Below are positions 26,561 through 34,465 of a stretch of 64,000 nt of DNA, piece by piece (positions within the stretch are counted from its first letter, which is position 1; each line of letters starts with the position of its first letter). Below the pieces are notes generated by a model. That model did no database searches. It saw nothing but the letters and a program-made list of their open reading frames with translations, and was not told where the DNA came from. Origin of the DNA: an uncultured Clostridia bacterium. Lineage in GTDB: Bacteria; Bacillota; Clostridia; Christensenellales; UBA1242. The translations under genes and the position numbers were made by a program. The stretch is from positions 23,016 through 87,015 of the forward strand of contig CALWEQ010000005.1 of the NCBI GenBank assembly GCA_944377365.1, given 5' to 3'.

Positions 26561-27455
26561 TCACCTTCAACAAGCCATGATATCCATTTAAGAATGCATT
26601 GCCACTCATCTTTTTCCCTGTTGGCGAGATTAATTCTAAAATCTCGACAGCTCCGTTTTTGCAACCTATCACAAAACTTTTCTTCTCGTCTAAAACAGTG
26701 TTTTCATCACATTTTTTTTCTGAAAGTTTCGCTTTTAAAACCTTTATTCGATTTTTGTCTAAGAAGAAAAAACATCCAGGATTGTGAGCCAACCCACGCA
26801 CCTTGCCGTATATTTTGTCGGCCTCATCATAAAAATCTAAAAAGCCATCTTCTTTTTTTATCAATTTCGTAAAAGTAGGCTCTCCTATCTGTTTATGAAA
26901 GACAACTTTTTGATTTTTAACTTTATCAAGTGCCTTTAACAACAATTCACAACTAATCTTTGACAATTTTGTTTCTAACGACACATAATCGTCGTCATCA
27001 TCAATTTCAACACGTTGCTGTTCAAGAACATCTCCCGCGTCCATTTCATAAACCATGCGCTGAATTGTAACGCCAGTAAATTTTCGATTTTGCATAAGCG
27101 CGGTCTGGATAGGTGTAGCGCCTCTTAAATCGGGCAAAAGTGATGGATGAACATTTATGCCAAACCCAAGATTTAAAAATTCTCGCGACAATATTTGTCC
27201 AAATGATGCAGTAACAAAAAGATCAAAATCTAATTTCTTGATTTCTTCAACATGCTGATTGACTTTTTCAAATTGTAATACCTTGATCCCTTTTTCTAAT
27301 GCAAACACTTTTGCTTCTGGCATATGCATCTTGCCTCCACGATCAGCTTTGCGATCTGGTTGACAAATGACAGCGACGATTTCATGCCTCGCTTCATACA
27401 AACTTTCCAAAACGTTTCTAGCAAACTGTGGCGAACCCAAAAACAAAATTTTCAT
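26547..27455 (-). CDS. fmt: Methionyl-tRNA formyltransferase
   Basis: Fmt formylates initiator Met-tRNA using 10-formyl-THF. The 302-residue protein begins with the Rossmann segment MKILFLGSPQFA and carries the signature GINVHPSLLPDLRGATPIQ, with the catalytic Asn-His and a later Asp in MDAGD. The C-terminal OB-like tRNA-binding domain is present. It overlaps def by 4 bp (ATGA), the classical def-fmt pair that removes the same formyl group later. Confidence 0.95.
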   Translation of the reverse strand: MKILFLGSPQFARNVLESLYEARHEIVAVICQPDRKADRGGKMHMPEAKVFALEKGIKVLQFEKVNQHVEEIKKLDFDLFVTASFGQILSREFLNLGFGINVHPSLLPDLRGATPIQTALMQNRKFTGVTIQRMVYEMDAGDVLEQQRVEIDDDDDYVSLETKLSKISCELLLKALDKVKNQKVVFHKQIGEPTFTKLIKKEDGFLDFYDEADKIYGKVRGLAHNPGCFFFLDKNRIKVLKAKLSEKKCDENTVLDEKKSFVIGCKNGAVEILELISPTGKKMSGNAFLNGYHGLLKVNDAS

Positions 27456-27925
27456 TTTTTACCATACTTTTTAAAATATTTTTCATTATTTTTACTTTTA
27501 TCGACATAAAGTATCCCATTCAAATGATCTATTTCATGGCTTGCACATCGTGCGAAATACTTTTCTCCGCTTATTTCAATATTATAACCATATCTGTCCT
27601 TTGCCTTTACAGTAAGCTTTGCAGGTCTTTTTACGATGTCCGAAAAATTTGGAACGCTCAAACACCCTTCTTCTTCCTCTTGCTCCCCTTCACTGGCAAT
27701 TATTTCAGGATTAATCAGCTCATAAAAACTTCCACCAAGATCCATTATAACAACCCTTTTAAAAACTCCCACTTGTGTTGCTGCAAGTCCCATGCCATTA
27801 TTGGCATACATCGTATCACGCATATCTTCTAACAATTCAAAAAGGTCGTCATCGAAATCAGTGACAGGTTTTGCAATCTTCCTTAATCTTTCGTCTCCAT
27901 ACTTTAAAACTTTTCTTTTAGCCAT
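27452..27925 (-). CDS. def: Peptide deformylase
   Basis: Def removes the N-formyl group from nascent proteins with an Fe or Zn ion. At 157 residues it contains all three motifs: GMGLAATQVG, EEGCLSVPN with the metal Cys, and HEIDHLNGIL with the two metal His and catalytic Glu. It sits 9 bp downstream of priA and overlaps fmt. Confidence 0.97.
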   Translation of the reverse strand: MAKRKVLKYGDERLRKIAKPVTDFDDDLFELLEDMRDTMYANNGMGLAATQVGVFKRVVIMDLGGSFYELINPEIIASEGEQEEEEGCLSVPNFSDIVKRPAKLTVKAKDRYGYNIEISGEKYFARCASHEIDHLNGILYVDKSKNNEKYFKKYGKK

Positions 27926-27934
27926 ATTTTCTCC

Positions 27935-30109
27935 TTAACTCATGCTTTCTGGATTGACTTCAAAAAACACACTAGACTTTAAATTTTGGTCAGTACATTT
28001 AAAAATTTCATTTTCTATCTCATCGCTATTTGTCAACAGCAAACGTATTACGACTTGATATCTATAAGAATTTTTGATCTTCTTAATTGGTGATTTCATT
28101 GCGTCCATGTATATTATGTCATCAAAATATTTCTCCCGCACTTTTAATAGTTTATTATAACACAATTTAAGTTCATCGCGAACAACATTTTCATCTGGGT
28201 GAGCAAATAAAATACGAATAATTTTAGAAAAAGGTGGAAAGACAGCAGTTTTTCTTAAATTTTCTTCCTTTTTAAAAAAACCTTTGTAATCATAATTAGC
28301 TGCAAATCTGTAAACGTAATGTCTTGGCGAATAAGTTTGCAAAACAACCTTACCTTCACTTTTGCTTCTACCAGCTCTACCTGAAACTTGCGTAATAAGT
28401 TGAAAACATCTTTCAGTACTTCTATAATCACCACGATACAAACTTTGATCGGCATCTATTATTCCAACCAAAACAACGTCTTCAAAATCATGCCCTTTTG
28501 CAATCATTTGTGTCCCCACCAATATGGCAGGTTTACTCTCCCGAAATTCACTCAAAATCTTTTCGTGCCCGTTTTTTCTTGAAGTTGTGTCATTGTCCAT
28601 TCGCAAAATTTTAACGTCTGGAAAGATCTCTTTTAATTCGCTTACAACTCGTTCAGTCCCCACTGCGCCCTGCTTAATTTTATCGGAACCACAATTTGGA
28701 CACCGATCAAGAGCCTTGTACTGTTTTCCACAATAATGACATTTCAATCTGTTGTCTTCGCGATGATAAACAAGGTTTACGTCACAAGATTGACATTTCG
28801 CAACGTATCCACACTCTCTACACATCATAAAAGAAGAAAAGCCTCGTCTGTTAATAAAAATCATGGCCTGCTTTTTTTCGTTTACAACATTTGCTAAATC
28901 TGAAATTAATTGAGATGAAAATATTCCGGAGTTGCCCGCTCTAAGCTCATTCATCATGTCCACAATTTGTATTTTAGGCAACTCCTTGCCATTCGCTCTC
29001 TTTGGCATTTCAATCAATTTAACTTTCCCTTGTTTTGCCTGCTCATAAATGTCTACACTCGGAGTTGCACTGCCTACAACAAGCGGGCAATTATTATATT
29101 CCGCCCGAAATTTGGCAATCTCAAAAGTGTCATATCTTGGATTTGACTCAGATATGTAAGATTGTTCATGTTGCTCATCAATGATTATTATGCCGACTTT
29201 GTCAAGTGGCGCAAAAATAGCCGAACGAGCACCAACCGCCACACTTGCCTCTCCTGAAAACAAACGTTTCCACTCATCAAATCTTTCCCCCGCCGAAAGA
29301 CTGCTGTGCAAAACCGCAACATTATCTCCAAATCTAGATTTAAAGTTGGCCATTACCTGAGGCGTCAGAGATATTTCTGGCACAAGCATAATTGCATTCT
29401 TGCCTTTTTCTAAAACACGTGAAATCAAATTCATATAAACTTCAGTTTTTCCACTTCCGGTAACACCATGTAAAAGATAAATGCCGTTTCCCCCTACAGA
29501 CTGCACAGCATTTTTTTGCGAATCATTTAAAACAACCTTTTTCTCTTCTTTTTGAATTGAAGCTGGCTTCCTTAAACATCTTTCTAATTCGACTTTAACA
29601 ATTCCTTTTTCTAACAAAGCATTGACCGCACTTTGTCCAAACTGTTTTTTTAAATCCGATAATTTGATTTTAGGAATTTCTAATAAAGCTTCAACAATTC
29701 TTTTTTGGACTTTTGCATTTTTCAATAGCTCTGGTGAAAAGTTTTTCGAAAGTGTTGCCCATCTTATAAACAATTCACGAACTTTTCCTTCCCTAATTTC
29801 ACTTGGAACAAAAAGTTTTAAAACACTTGTCAGTCTTAAATGAAATTTGTTGCACATGAAATTCATTAAGCTTAACATTTCCGATTTTATGATAGGTTCA
29901 TCATCTAGTTTTGCAACTATGTCTTTTACTTTCTTTTCATCAAAAGAGGTGTTTTCTTTTAAGTCAACAACAAACCCTTGCATCATTCTAGCACCAAATG
30001 AAACTAAAACGCGATCTCCCTTTTGAATTTTTATATCAGGTGGCACACGATAATCGAAGACTTTGTCTAGTGCCTTTGTGTCCTGATCAATAATAACAGA
30101 TGCAAACAT
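27935..30109 (-). CDS. priA: Primosomal helicase PriA
   Basis: PriA restarts stalled replication forks by binding fork structures and loading the replicative helicase. The 724-residue protein has the N-terminal 3' DNA-binding domain, the Walker A motif GVTGSGKTEVYM, a DEQH box (IIIDEQHEQSY), the eight-cysteine zinc module (CRECGYVAKCQSCDVNL, then CHYCGKQY and CPNCGS), and helicase motif VI (QVSGRAGR). An AAGGA site lies directly after a hairpin and T-run upstream. It leads the priA-def-fmt-rlmN-rsgA-rpe cluster. Confidence 0.96.
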   Translation of the reverse strand: MFASVIIDQDTKALDKVFDYRVPPDIKIQKGDRVLVSFGARMMQGFVVDLKENTSFDEKKVKDIVAKLDDEPIIKSEMLSLMNFMCNKFHLRLTSVLKLFVPSEIREGKVRELFIRWATLSKNFSPELLKNAKVQKRIVEALLEIPKIKLSDLKKQFGQSAVNALLEKGIVKVELERCLRKPASIQKEEKKVVLNDSQKNAVQSVGGNGIYLLHGVTGSGKTEVYMNLISRVLEKGKNAIMLVPEISLTPQVMANFKSRFGDNVAVLHSSLSAGERFDEWKRLFSGEASVAVGARSAIFAPLDKVGIIIIDEQHEQSYISESNPRYDTFEIAKFRAEYNNCPLVVGSATPSVDIYEQAKQGKVKLIEMPKRANGKELPKIQIVDMMNELRAGNSGIFSSQLISDLANVVNEKKQAMIFINRRGFSSFMMCRECGYVAKCQSCDVNLVYHREDNRLKCHYCGKQYKALDRCPNCGSDKIKQGAVGTERVVSELKEIFPDVKILRMDNDTTSRKNGHEKILSEFRESKPAILVGTQMIAKGHDFEDVVLVGIIDADQSLYRGDYRSTERCFQLITQVSGRAGRSKSEGKVVLQTYSPRHYVYRFAANYDYKGFFKKEENLRKTAVFPPFSKIIRILFAHPDENVVRDELKLCYNKLLKVREKYFDDIIYMDAMKSPIKKIKNSYRYQVVIRLLLTNSDEIENEIFKCTDQNLKSSVFFEVNPESMS

Positions 30110-30117
30110 AAAATCCT

Positions 30118-30176
30118 TAAAAAAATCTATTGCTTTTCAGCAATAGAATTATAACATAAAACACAAAAATTGTAAA
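30118..30176 (-). promoter_or_regulatory. priA-cluster promoter with 5'-terminal hairpin
   Basis: TTTACA (30176-30171), 17 bp and TATAAT (30153-30148) lie on the minus strand. The stem CTATTGC/GCAATAG (about 30145-30125) and a seven-T run follow at once, then the priA ribosome site. The hairpin could end rpoZ transcripts, and the start point falls inside its 5' arm, leaving a shorter stem at the mRNA 5' end. Confidence 0.6.
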
Positions 30177-30219
30177 TCCTAAAAAACCTTGTTAAATTTT
30201 AGAAAGTTTAAAACAAAAA

Positions 30220-30417
30220 TTAGACATGACTTGGCACAACTTTCTTTTGAAACACTTCTTCACAAGCAAGACTAATAGCCTTCTTGTCCATATTTTCGAG
30301 CTCCAATCTGTGCACGGTTGCGATTTCTTTAGCTCTTTTTGTTATAATTGTGCAAAGCACATATCTGTTTCCTCCAGCGTTTCTAACCAAATCATCAATT
30401 GGCGGTTCTATCATCAT
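30220..30417 (-). CDS. rpoZ: RNA polymerase omega subunit
   Basis: This 65-residue protein matches omega: MIEPPIDDLVRNAGGNRYVLCTIITKRAKEI, with the conserved N-terminal (D/E)xLxx..GNRY and AKRA-type helix, then KKAISLACEEV. Omega helps fold and hold beta-prime. The frame extends upstream to 30543, but the GAGGTG site at 30429-30424 sets the ATG at 30417. gmk, the common upstream partner, is absent here; ppdK lies upstream instead. Confidence 0.9.
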   Translation of the reverse strand: MMIEPPIDDLVRNAGGNRYVLCTIITKRAKEIATVHRLELENMDKKAISLACEEVFQKKVVPSHV

Positions 30418-30573
30418 AATATTCACCTCAAAAATAAATTTACTTGAATATTTTAACACAAACATTAAAAAAAGTAAAGCATAAAAATGATGTAAAAGTT
30501 TAAAAAAAAGAAAAAAGTAAAAATTTTTAACATAAAAATGCATAAAAAATTTAACAAATTACTTTAAAAATAA

Positions 30574-30604
30574 AAAAATACTGACTTTTTAGTCAGTATT
30601 TTTA
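30574..30604 (-). terminator. Terminator after ppdK
   Basis: On the minus strand AAATACTGACT/AGTCAGTATTT forms a stem ending in a T-run just after the ppdK stop codon at 30606. The gap 30418-30573 is otherwise very AT-rich, with no gene. Confidence 0.82.
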
Positions 30605-30605
30605 T

Positions 30606-33233
30606 TTATTTTCTAGGATTTTTAATGTTTGCTTGTGCTGCAGCAAGTCTGGCAATAGGAACACGGAAAGGTGAACAAGAAACATAATTCAATCCTGCGT
30701 TGTGGCAGAATTCAACACTTGATGGATCACCACCATGTTCGCCACAAATTCCAAGTTTAATGTCAGGTCTTGTGCTTCTGCCAAGGTCTGCCGCCATTTT
30801 TACAAGTTTTCCAACACCATTTTGATCTAATCTTGCAAATGGATCGCTTTCAAAAATCTTCTTTTGATAGTAAACATCCAAAAATTTTGCTGCATCATCA
30901 CGACTAAATCCGTAAGTCATTTGTGTTAAATCATTTGTTCCAAAAGAGAAGAATTCTGCCGTTTTCGCGATTTCGTCTGCTGTAAGAGCAGCTCTAGGAA
31001 TTTCTATCATAGTTCCAATCTTGTAGTGAAGATCAGCTTTTTTCTTCGCAATAATTTCGTCAGCCTTTTTAGCAACTATATCACGAACATATTTAAACTC
31101 TTTTGCATCACAAGTAAGTGGAATCATTATTTCAGGCACAATGTCATAGCCTTTGCTTTTCTTAACTTCAATAGCTGCTTCAATAACTGCTTGTGTTTGC
31201 ATCTCTGCGATTTCTGGATATGTTACTGCAAGACGAAGACCACGATGTCCCATCATAGGGTTAAATTCATGCAATCCAACGACCGTCTGTTTCAAGCTTG
31301 CAAAAGACAAGCCCATTTCTTTTGCGAGAGCTTTAATTTCATCATCAGTATGAGGCAAAAACTCATGAAGAGGTGGATCCAAAAATCTAATTGTAACAGG
31401 TTTGCCTTGCATAGCTGTATAAAGACCTTTAAAGTCTTTCTTTTGCATAGGAAGAAGTTTTGCTAACGCCTTCTTTCTCTCTTCGACTGTTGTTGCTACA
31501 ATCATTTCGCGAACTGCCATAATTCTGTCAGTTTCAAAGAACATATGTTCTGTTCTGCAAAGTCCAATACCTTCTGCCCCGAAATCAAACGCAACTTTTG
31601 CATCTCTTGGGTTGTCAGCATTTGTGCGAACTTGAAGTTTGCGATACTTGTCCGCCCATTGCATAATTGTTGCAAATTCGCCTGAAATTTTTGCTGGTTC
31701 TGTGGCAACGGCACCGTCATAAATTTTACCAGTAGAACCGTCAAAAGAAAGCAAATCACCTTCTTTAAATGTTTTTCCGCGCAAAGTAAATGACTTTTCA
31801 TCATCAGCAAACTTTATGGCACTGCAACCTGCAACGCAAGCTGTTCCCATACCACGAGCAACAACGGCTGCATGAGATGTCATTCCGCCACGTGCTGTCA
31901 AAATTCCTTGAGAAGCTGCCATTCCTTCGATGTCCTCTGGAGAGGTCTCTAAACGAACCAACACAACTTTTTCTTTCTTCGCAGCCATCTCTTTTGCACG
32001 CTCTGCTGTAAAGCAAATTTTTCCACAAGCAGCTCCAGGAGAAGCTGGAAGCGCTTCTGCCAAAACTTTTGCTTTTTTAAGCGCAGCAGCTTCAAATTGA
32101 GGGTGCAACAATGCGTCCAATTGTTTTGGATCAATCATAGTGAGTGCTTCTTTTTCAGAAATCATTTTTTCGTGAACTAAATCAACGGCTATTTTTAAAG
32201 CTGCCTTTGCTGTTCTCTTACCATTTCTAGTTTGAAGCATGTAAAGTTTGCCTTTCTCGATAGTAAACTCCATGTCCTGCATGTCATGATTGTGCTGTTC
32301 AAGTTTTTTAGCTATATCCACAAATTGTTTGTAAACAGCTGGATTTTGCTTTTTAAGTTCTGAAATAGGCATAGGTGTTCTTATTCCCGCAACGACATCT
32401 TCGCCTTGTGCGTTCATAAGGTATTCACCATAAAACTCATTTTCACCTGTTGCAGGGTTACGGCTAAAAGCAACACCTGTTCCGCAATCATCTCCCATGT
32501 TGCCAAACACCATGGATTGAACGTTGACAGCTGTCCCCCATTCATAAGGAATGTCATGCATTCTTCTGTAAACATTTGCTCTGTCATTATCCCATGATCT
32601 AAACACAGCTTTAACAGCTTCAATTAATTGAACTTTTGGGTCTTGTGGGAACTCTTTGCCAAGCCCTTTCTTGTAAAGATCCTTAAAAAGTTTTACGATT
32701 TCCTTTAAGTCATCAGCAGAGAGGTCTTTGTCAAATTGAACATGTTTTTTCTCCTTAATGCTGTCAAGAATTCTTTCATATTTAGATTTGTCTTGCATCA
32801 TTACGACGTCAGAAAACATTTGAATAAATCTTCTGTAAGAGTCATAAGCAAATCTTGGATTTCCTGTTAAAGCAGCAAGTCCTTCAACAACTTCATCGTT
32901 GAGTCCTAAGTTTAAGATTGTGTCCATCATACCTGGCATTGAAACCCTTGCCCCAGAACGAACAGAAACGAGAAGTGGATTTTTCTTGTCTCCAAATTTC
33001 TTTCCAGTGATTTTTTCGAGTTCACTGAGTTTGGAATTGATTTGATTGATAATTCCATCATTGATTTTTCTTCCATCATTATAGTATTGAGTGCAAGCTT
33101 CAGTGGTAACAATAAAACCTTGTGGCACAGGCATTCCAAGTTTTGTCATTTCAGCAAGGTTAGCCCCTTTACCGCCAAAAAGCGCTTTGTTTTTCCCATC
33201 AGCTTCTTTGAATGCATAAACAAATTTTTTCAT
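30606..33233 (-). CDS. ppdK: Pyruvate, phosphate dikinase
   Basis: PPDK interconverts pyruvate, ATP and phosphate with PEP, AMP and pyrophosphate. The 875-residue protein has the N-terminal ATP-grasp domain (FGGKGANLAEMTKLG, SVRSGARVSMPGMMDT), the phosphohistidine domain with GGMTSHAAVVARGMGTACV, and the C-terminal PEP/pyruvate barrel with FLDPPLHEFLPH, GTMIEIPRAAL, FGTNDLTQ and the acid/base Cys in LGICGEHGGD. The frame opens at 33290, but AAAGGAG directly before the ATG at 33233 fixes the start there. It has its own promoter and terminator. In clostridia it often supports pyrophosphate-linked glycolysis. Confidence 0.97.
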   Translation of the reverse strand: MKKFVYAFKEADGKNKALFGGKGANLAEMTKLGMPVPQGFIVTTEACTQYYNDGRKINDGIINQINSKLSELEKITGKKFGDKKNPLLVSVRSGARVSMPGMMDTILNLGLNDEVVEGLAALTGNPRFAYDSYRRFIQMFSDVVMMQDKSKYERILDSIKEKKHVQFDKDLSADDLKEIVKLFKDLYKKGLGKEFPQDPKVQLIEAVKAVFRSWDNDRANVYRRMHDIPYEWGTAVNVQSMVFGNMGDDCGTGVAFSRNPATGENEFYGEYLMNAQGEDVVAGIRTPMPISELKKQNPAVYKQFVDIAKKLEQHNHDMQDMEFTIEKGKLYMLQTRNGKRTAKAALKIAVDLVHEKMISEKEALTMIDPKQLDALLHPQFEAAALKKAKVLAEALPASPGAACGKICFTAERAKEMAAKKEKVVLVRLETSPEDIEGMAASQGILTARGGMTSHAAVVARGMGTACVAGCSAIKFADDEKSFTLRGKTFKEGDLLSFDGSTGKIYDGAVATEPAKISGEFATIMQWADKYRKLQVRTNADNPRDAKVAFDFGAEGIGLCRTEHMFFETDRIMAVREMIVATTVEERKKALAKLLPMQKKDFKGLYTAMQGKPVTIRFLDPPLHEFLPHTDDEIKALAKEMGLSFASLKQTVVGLHEFNPMMGHRGLRLAVTYPEIAEMQTQAVIEAAIEVKKSKGYDIVPEIMIPLTCDAKEFKYVRDIVAKKADEIIAKKKADLHYKIGTMIEIPRAALTADEIAKTAEFFSFGTNDLTQMTYGFSRDDAAKFLDVYYQKKIFESDPFARLDQNGVGKLVKMAADLGRSTRPDIKLGICGEHGGDPSSVEFCHNAGLNYVSCSPFRVPIARLAAAQANIKNPRK

Positions 33234-33262
33234 AAAAATCTCCTTTTTTGTGTTACCTAAGT

Positions 33263-33290
33263 AGTATACAAAAATCGCTAGTTTTTTCAA
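33263..33290 (-). promoter_or_regulatory. ppdK promoter
   Basis: TTGAAA (33290-33285), 16 bp, TATACT (33268-33263) on the minus strand, about 30 bp before the ppdK start. The stretch from 33291 to about 33460 is AT-rich and I see no gene or RNA in it. Confidence 0.65.
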
Positions 33291-33466
33291 AATAATTTTG
33301 CGATATTTTTACCATTATTTTTAAATTTTATTATTAAAAATAAATAATGTAAAATTGAAAAAATATTATATAAATGTTAATATTTAGAAATGATTAATTT
33401 AAGATTACAGTAGAAATAATCATTGTCTATAATAAACATTTGTATATTAAGCGTATTCTCATCTTC

Positions 33467-33666
33467 TGCAAATAAAAAAAACTCGGACAAACCGAGCAAA
33501 AGCTGGGGTGGCAGGGTCGACGCGTTAAGAAAACTTGCCTGTGTGCAAGTTTTTAGCCAAAGACGGGAATAAACTCGCTTTATTCCCCGCCCGAAGGGGT
33601 GAACCGTAGGTTCAAATCCTGCAAATAAAAAAACTCGGACAAACCGAGTATGGCTGGGGTGGCAGG
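33467..33666 (-). repeat. Duplicated tRNA-Gln 3' end plus terminator with structured core
   Basis: A block of about 48 bp, terminator plus the last 14 bases of tRNA-Gln, occurs at 33619-33666 and again, nearly unchanged, at 33467-33515, a period of about 152 bp. Between them, in minus-strand order, lie an inverted copy of the tRNA T-arm (33606-33623, 18 bp), three hairpins (for example GGGAATAAA/TTTATTCCC and AAAACTTGC/GCAAGTTTT), and the motif CTTTGGCT near CTTGC that recurs beside tRNA-Val. The element is GC-richer than its surroundings. It is non-coding; the frames across it are antisense artefacts. Confidence 0.8.
33627..33649 (-). terminator. Terminator of the tRNA cluster
   Basis: On the minus strand ACTCGG, a 5-nt loop and CCGAGT are followed by a T-run, directly after tRNA-Gln. 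A second copy lies at about 33479-33496. Confidence 0.88.
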
Positions 33667-33725
33667 ATTTGAACCTACGAATGCAAGAGTCAAAGTCTTG
33701 TGCCTTACCACTTGGCGACACCCCA
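33651..33725 (-). tRNA. tRNA-Gln (anticodon TTG)
   Basis: The 75-nt gene has CCA encoded. The acceptor begins TGGGGTG, the D-arm has AAGTGGTAAGGC, the anticodon stem CAAGA/TCTTG encloses CTTTGAC (anticodon TTG), and the T-arm is GTAGGTTCAAATCCTGC. It is the last gene of the six-tRNA run, and its 3' end is duplicated downstream. Confidence 0.97.
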
Positions 33726-33744
33726 TCAATTTAATTTAAAGTAA

Positions 33745-33932
33745 AAAGTCAATTTTGATCGCCACGACGTTATCTATGAGCAAAAGGTCCGGAGGAGATT
33801 TTGCGAATGGCCAAATCTCACGCACGCTCCCTTGCTCGAGATTTCGACCGGGACGTTCCGGGTTCGTCCGCAGGATGCGGAGCAAAGTTTGAAAAACTTT
33901 GCAAGCACCGGGTGGGCAAAATGCCATGCATT
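33745..33932 (-). other. GC-rich structured spacer after tRNA-Lys
   Basis: This 190-bp stretch between tRNA-Lys and tRNA-Gln is clearly GC-richer than the rest of the window and packed with hairpins. Next to tRNA-Lys is an inverted copy of its acceptor/T-arm (GCCCACCCGG at 33919-33910, pairing with the tRNA's own CCGGGTGGGC), then GCAAAGTTT/AAACTTTGC. Further along, the stem AAATCTC/GAGATTT encloses an 18-nt loop, GAGCAAGGGAGCGTGCGT (33837-33820), nearly identical to loops downstream of 5S rRNA. There is no credible coding capacity. Confidence 0.7.
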
Positions 33933-34008
33933 TGGTGGCCCACCCGGGGCTCGAACCCGGGACCCCTTGATTAAAAGTCAAGTGCTCTACCGACTGAGCT
34001 AGTGGACC
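33933..34008 (-). tRNA. tRNA-Lys (anticodon TTT)
   Basis: The 76-nt gene has CCA encoded. The acceptor starts GGTCCAC, the D-arm contains AGCTCAGTCGGTAGAGC, the anticodon stem CTTGA/TCAAG encloses CTTTTAA (TTT), and the T-arm is CCCGGGTTCGAGCCCCGGG. Followed by the structured GC-rich spacer. Confidence 0.97.
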
Positions 34009-34054
34009 ATCTTCGGTAATAAATATGTGCAAATTTCACTGCAGTAATTTGCAT

Positions 34055-34129
34055 TGGCTGGGGTGGTAGGATTTGAACCTACGAATGTTGGAGTCAGAGT
34101 CCAATGCCTTACCGCTTGGCGACACCCCA
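34055..34129 (-). tRNA. tRNA-Gln (anticodon CTG)
   Basis: The 75-nt gene has CCA encoded. It is closely similar to the Gln-TTG gene, with stem TTGGA/TCCAA around CTCTGAC (anticodon CTG) and T-arm GTAGGTTCAAATCCTAC. Having both isoacceptors side by side points to an old duplication within the cluster. Confidence 0.96.
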
Positions 34130-34151
34130 TCAAGTGGCGTCAAATTAAATA

Positions 34152-34228
34152 TGGGGTGATCGAAGGGGATCGAACCCTTGACCTCTAGAGCCACAATCTA
34201 GCGTTCTGCCAACTGAACTACGACCACC
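34152..34228 (-). tRNA. tRNA-His (anticodon GTG)
   Basis: Acceptor GTGGTCG pairs with CGATCAC, followed by discriminator C and encoded CCA. The anticodon stem CTAGA/TCTAG encloses TTGTGGC (GTG). A G is encoded at position -1, the His-specific identity element, with C at the discriminator. Confidence 0.97.
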
Positions 34229-34231
34229 ATA

Positions 34232-34308
<77 letters not shown>

Positions 34309-34312
34309 CCGT

Positions 34313-34386
34313 TGGAGCGGGTGAAGGGAATCGGACCCTCGCAACCAGCTTGGAAGGCTGGGGTTCTACCACTGAACTACACCCGC
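34313..34386 (-). tRNA. tRNA-Gly (anticodon TCC)
   Basis: The 74-nt gene has CCA encoded. Acceptor GCGGGTG pairs with CACCCGC, stem CCAGC/GCTGG encloses CTTCCAA (TCC), and the T-arm is GAGGGTCCGATTCCCTT. It is the first gene of the cluster, directly after the promoter. Confidence 0.97.
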
Positions 34387-34407
34387 ACGCATTTTGGCGA
34401 CTAAGTA

Positions 34408-34436
34408 AATATATCACAATCACCAAAATTTGTCAA
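34408..34436 (-). promoter_or_regulatory. Promoter of the six-tRNA cluster
   Basis: TTGACA (34436-34431), 17 bp and TATATT (34413-34408) lie on the minus strand, 21 bp before tRNA-Gly. One strong promoter can serve all six tRNAs down to the terminator at 33649. Confidence 0.8.
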
Positions 34437-34465
34437 CGGTTTTACATAATTTTACAAATCCAAAA

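Noticed and set aside
31026..31466. 146-codon plus-strand frame inside ppdK
   Set aside because: Antisense shadow of a highly conserved enzyme gene, with Cys/Phe-rich composition and no ribosome site.
33377..33721. 114-codon frame over tRNA-Gln and its downstream element
   Set aside because: It consists of translated tRNA, terminator and repeat sequence, with no ribosome site.
33467..33725. Attachment site of a prophage or integrative element at tRNA-Gln
   Set aside because: The tRNA end is duplicated, but only about 150 bp lies between the copies and there is no integrase or cargo; the inverted T-arm copy is not expected of a simple attachment duplication.
33736..34032. 98-codon frame across the tRNA-Lys region (GPLAQSVEHLT-type product)
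   Set aside because: It reads through tRNA-Lys and the structured spacer; this peptide pattern is a well-known artefact of translated tRNA genes.
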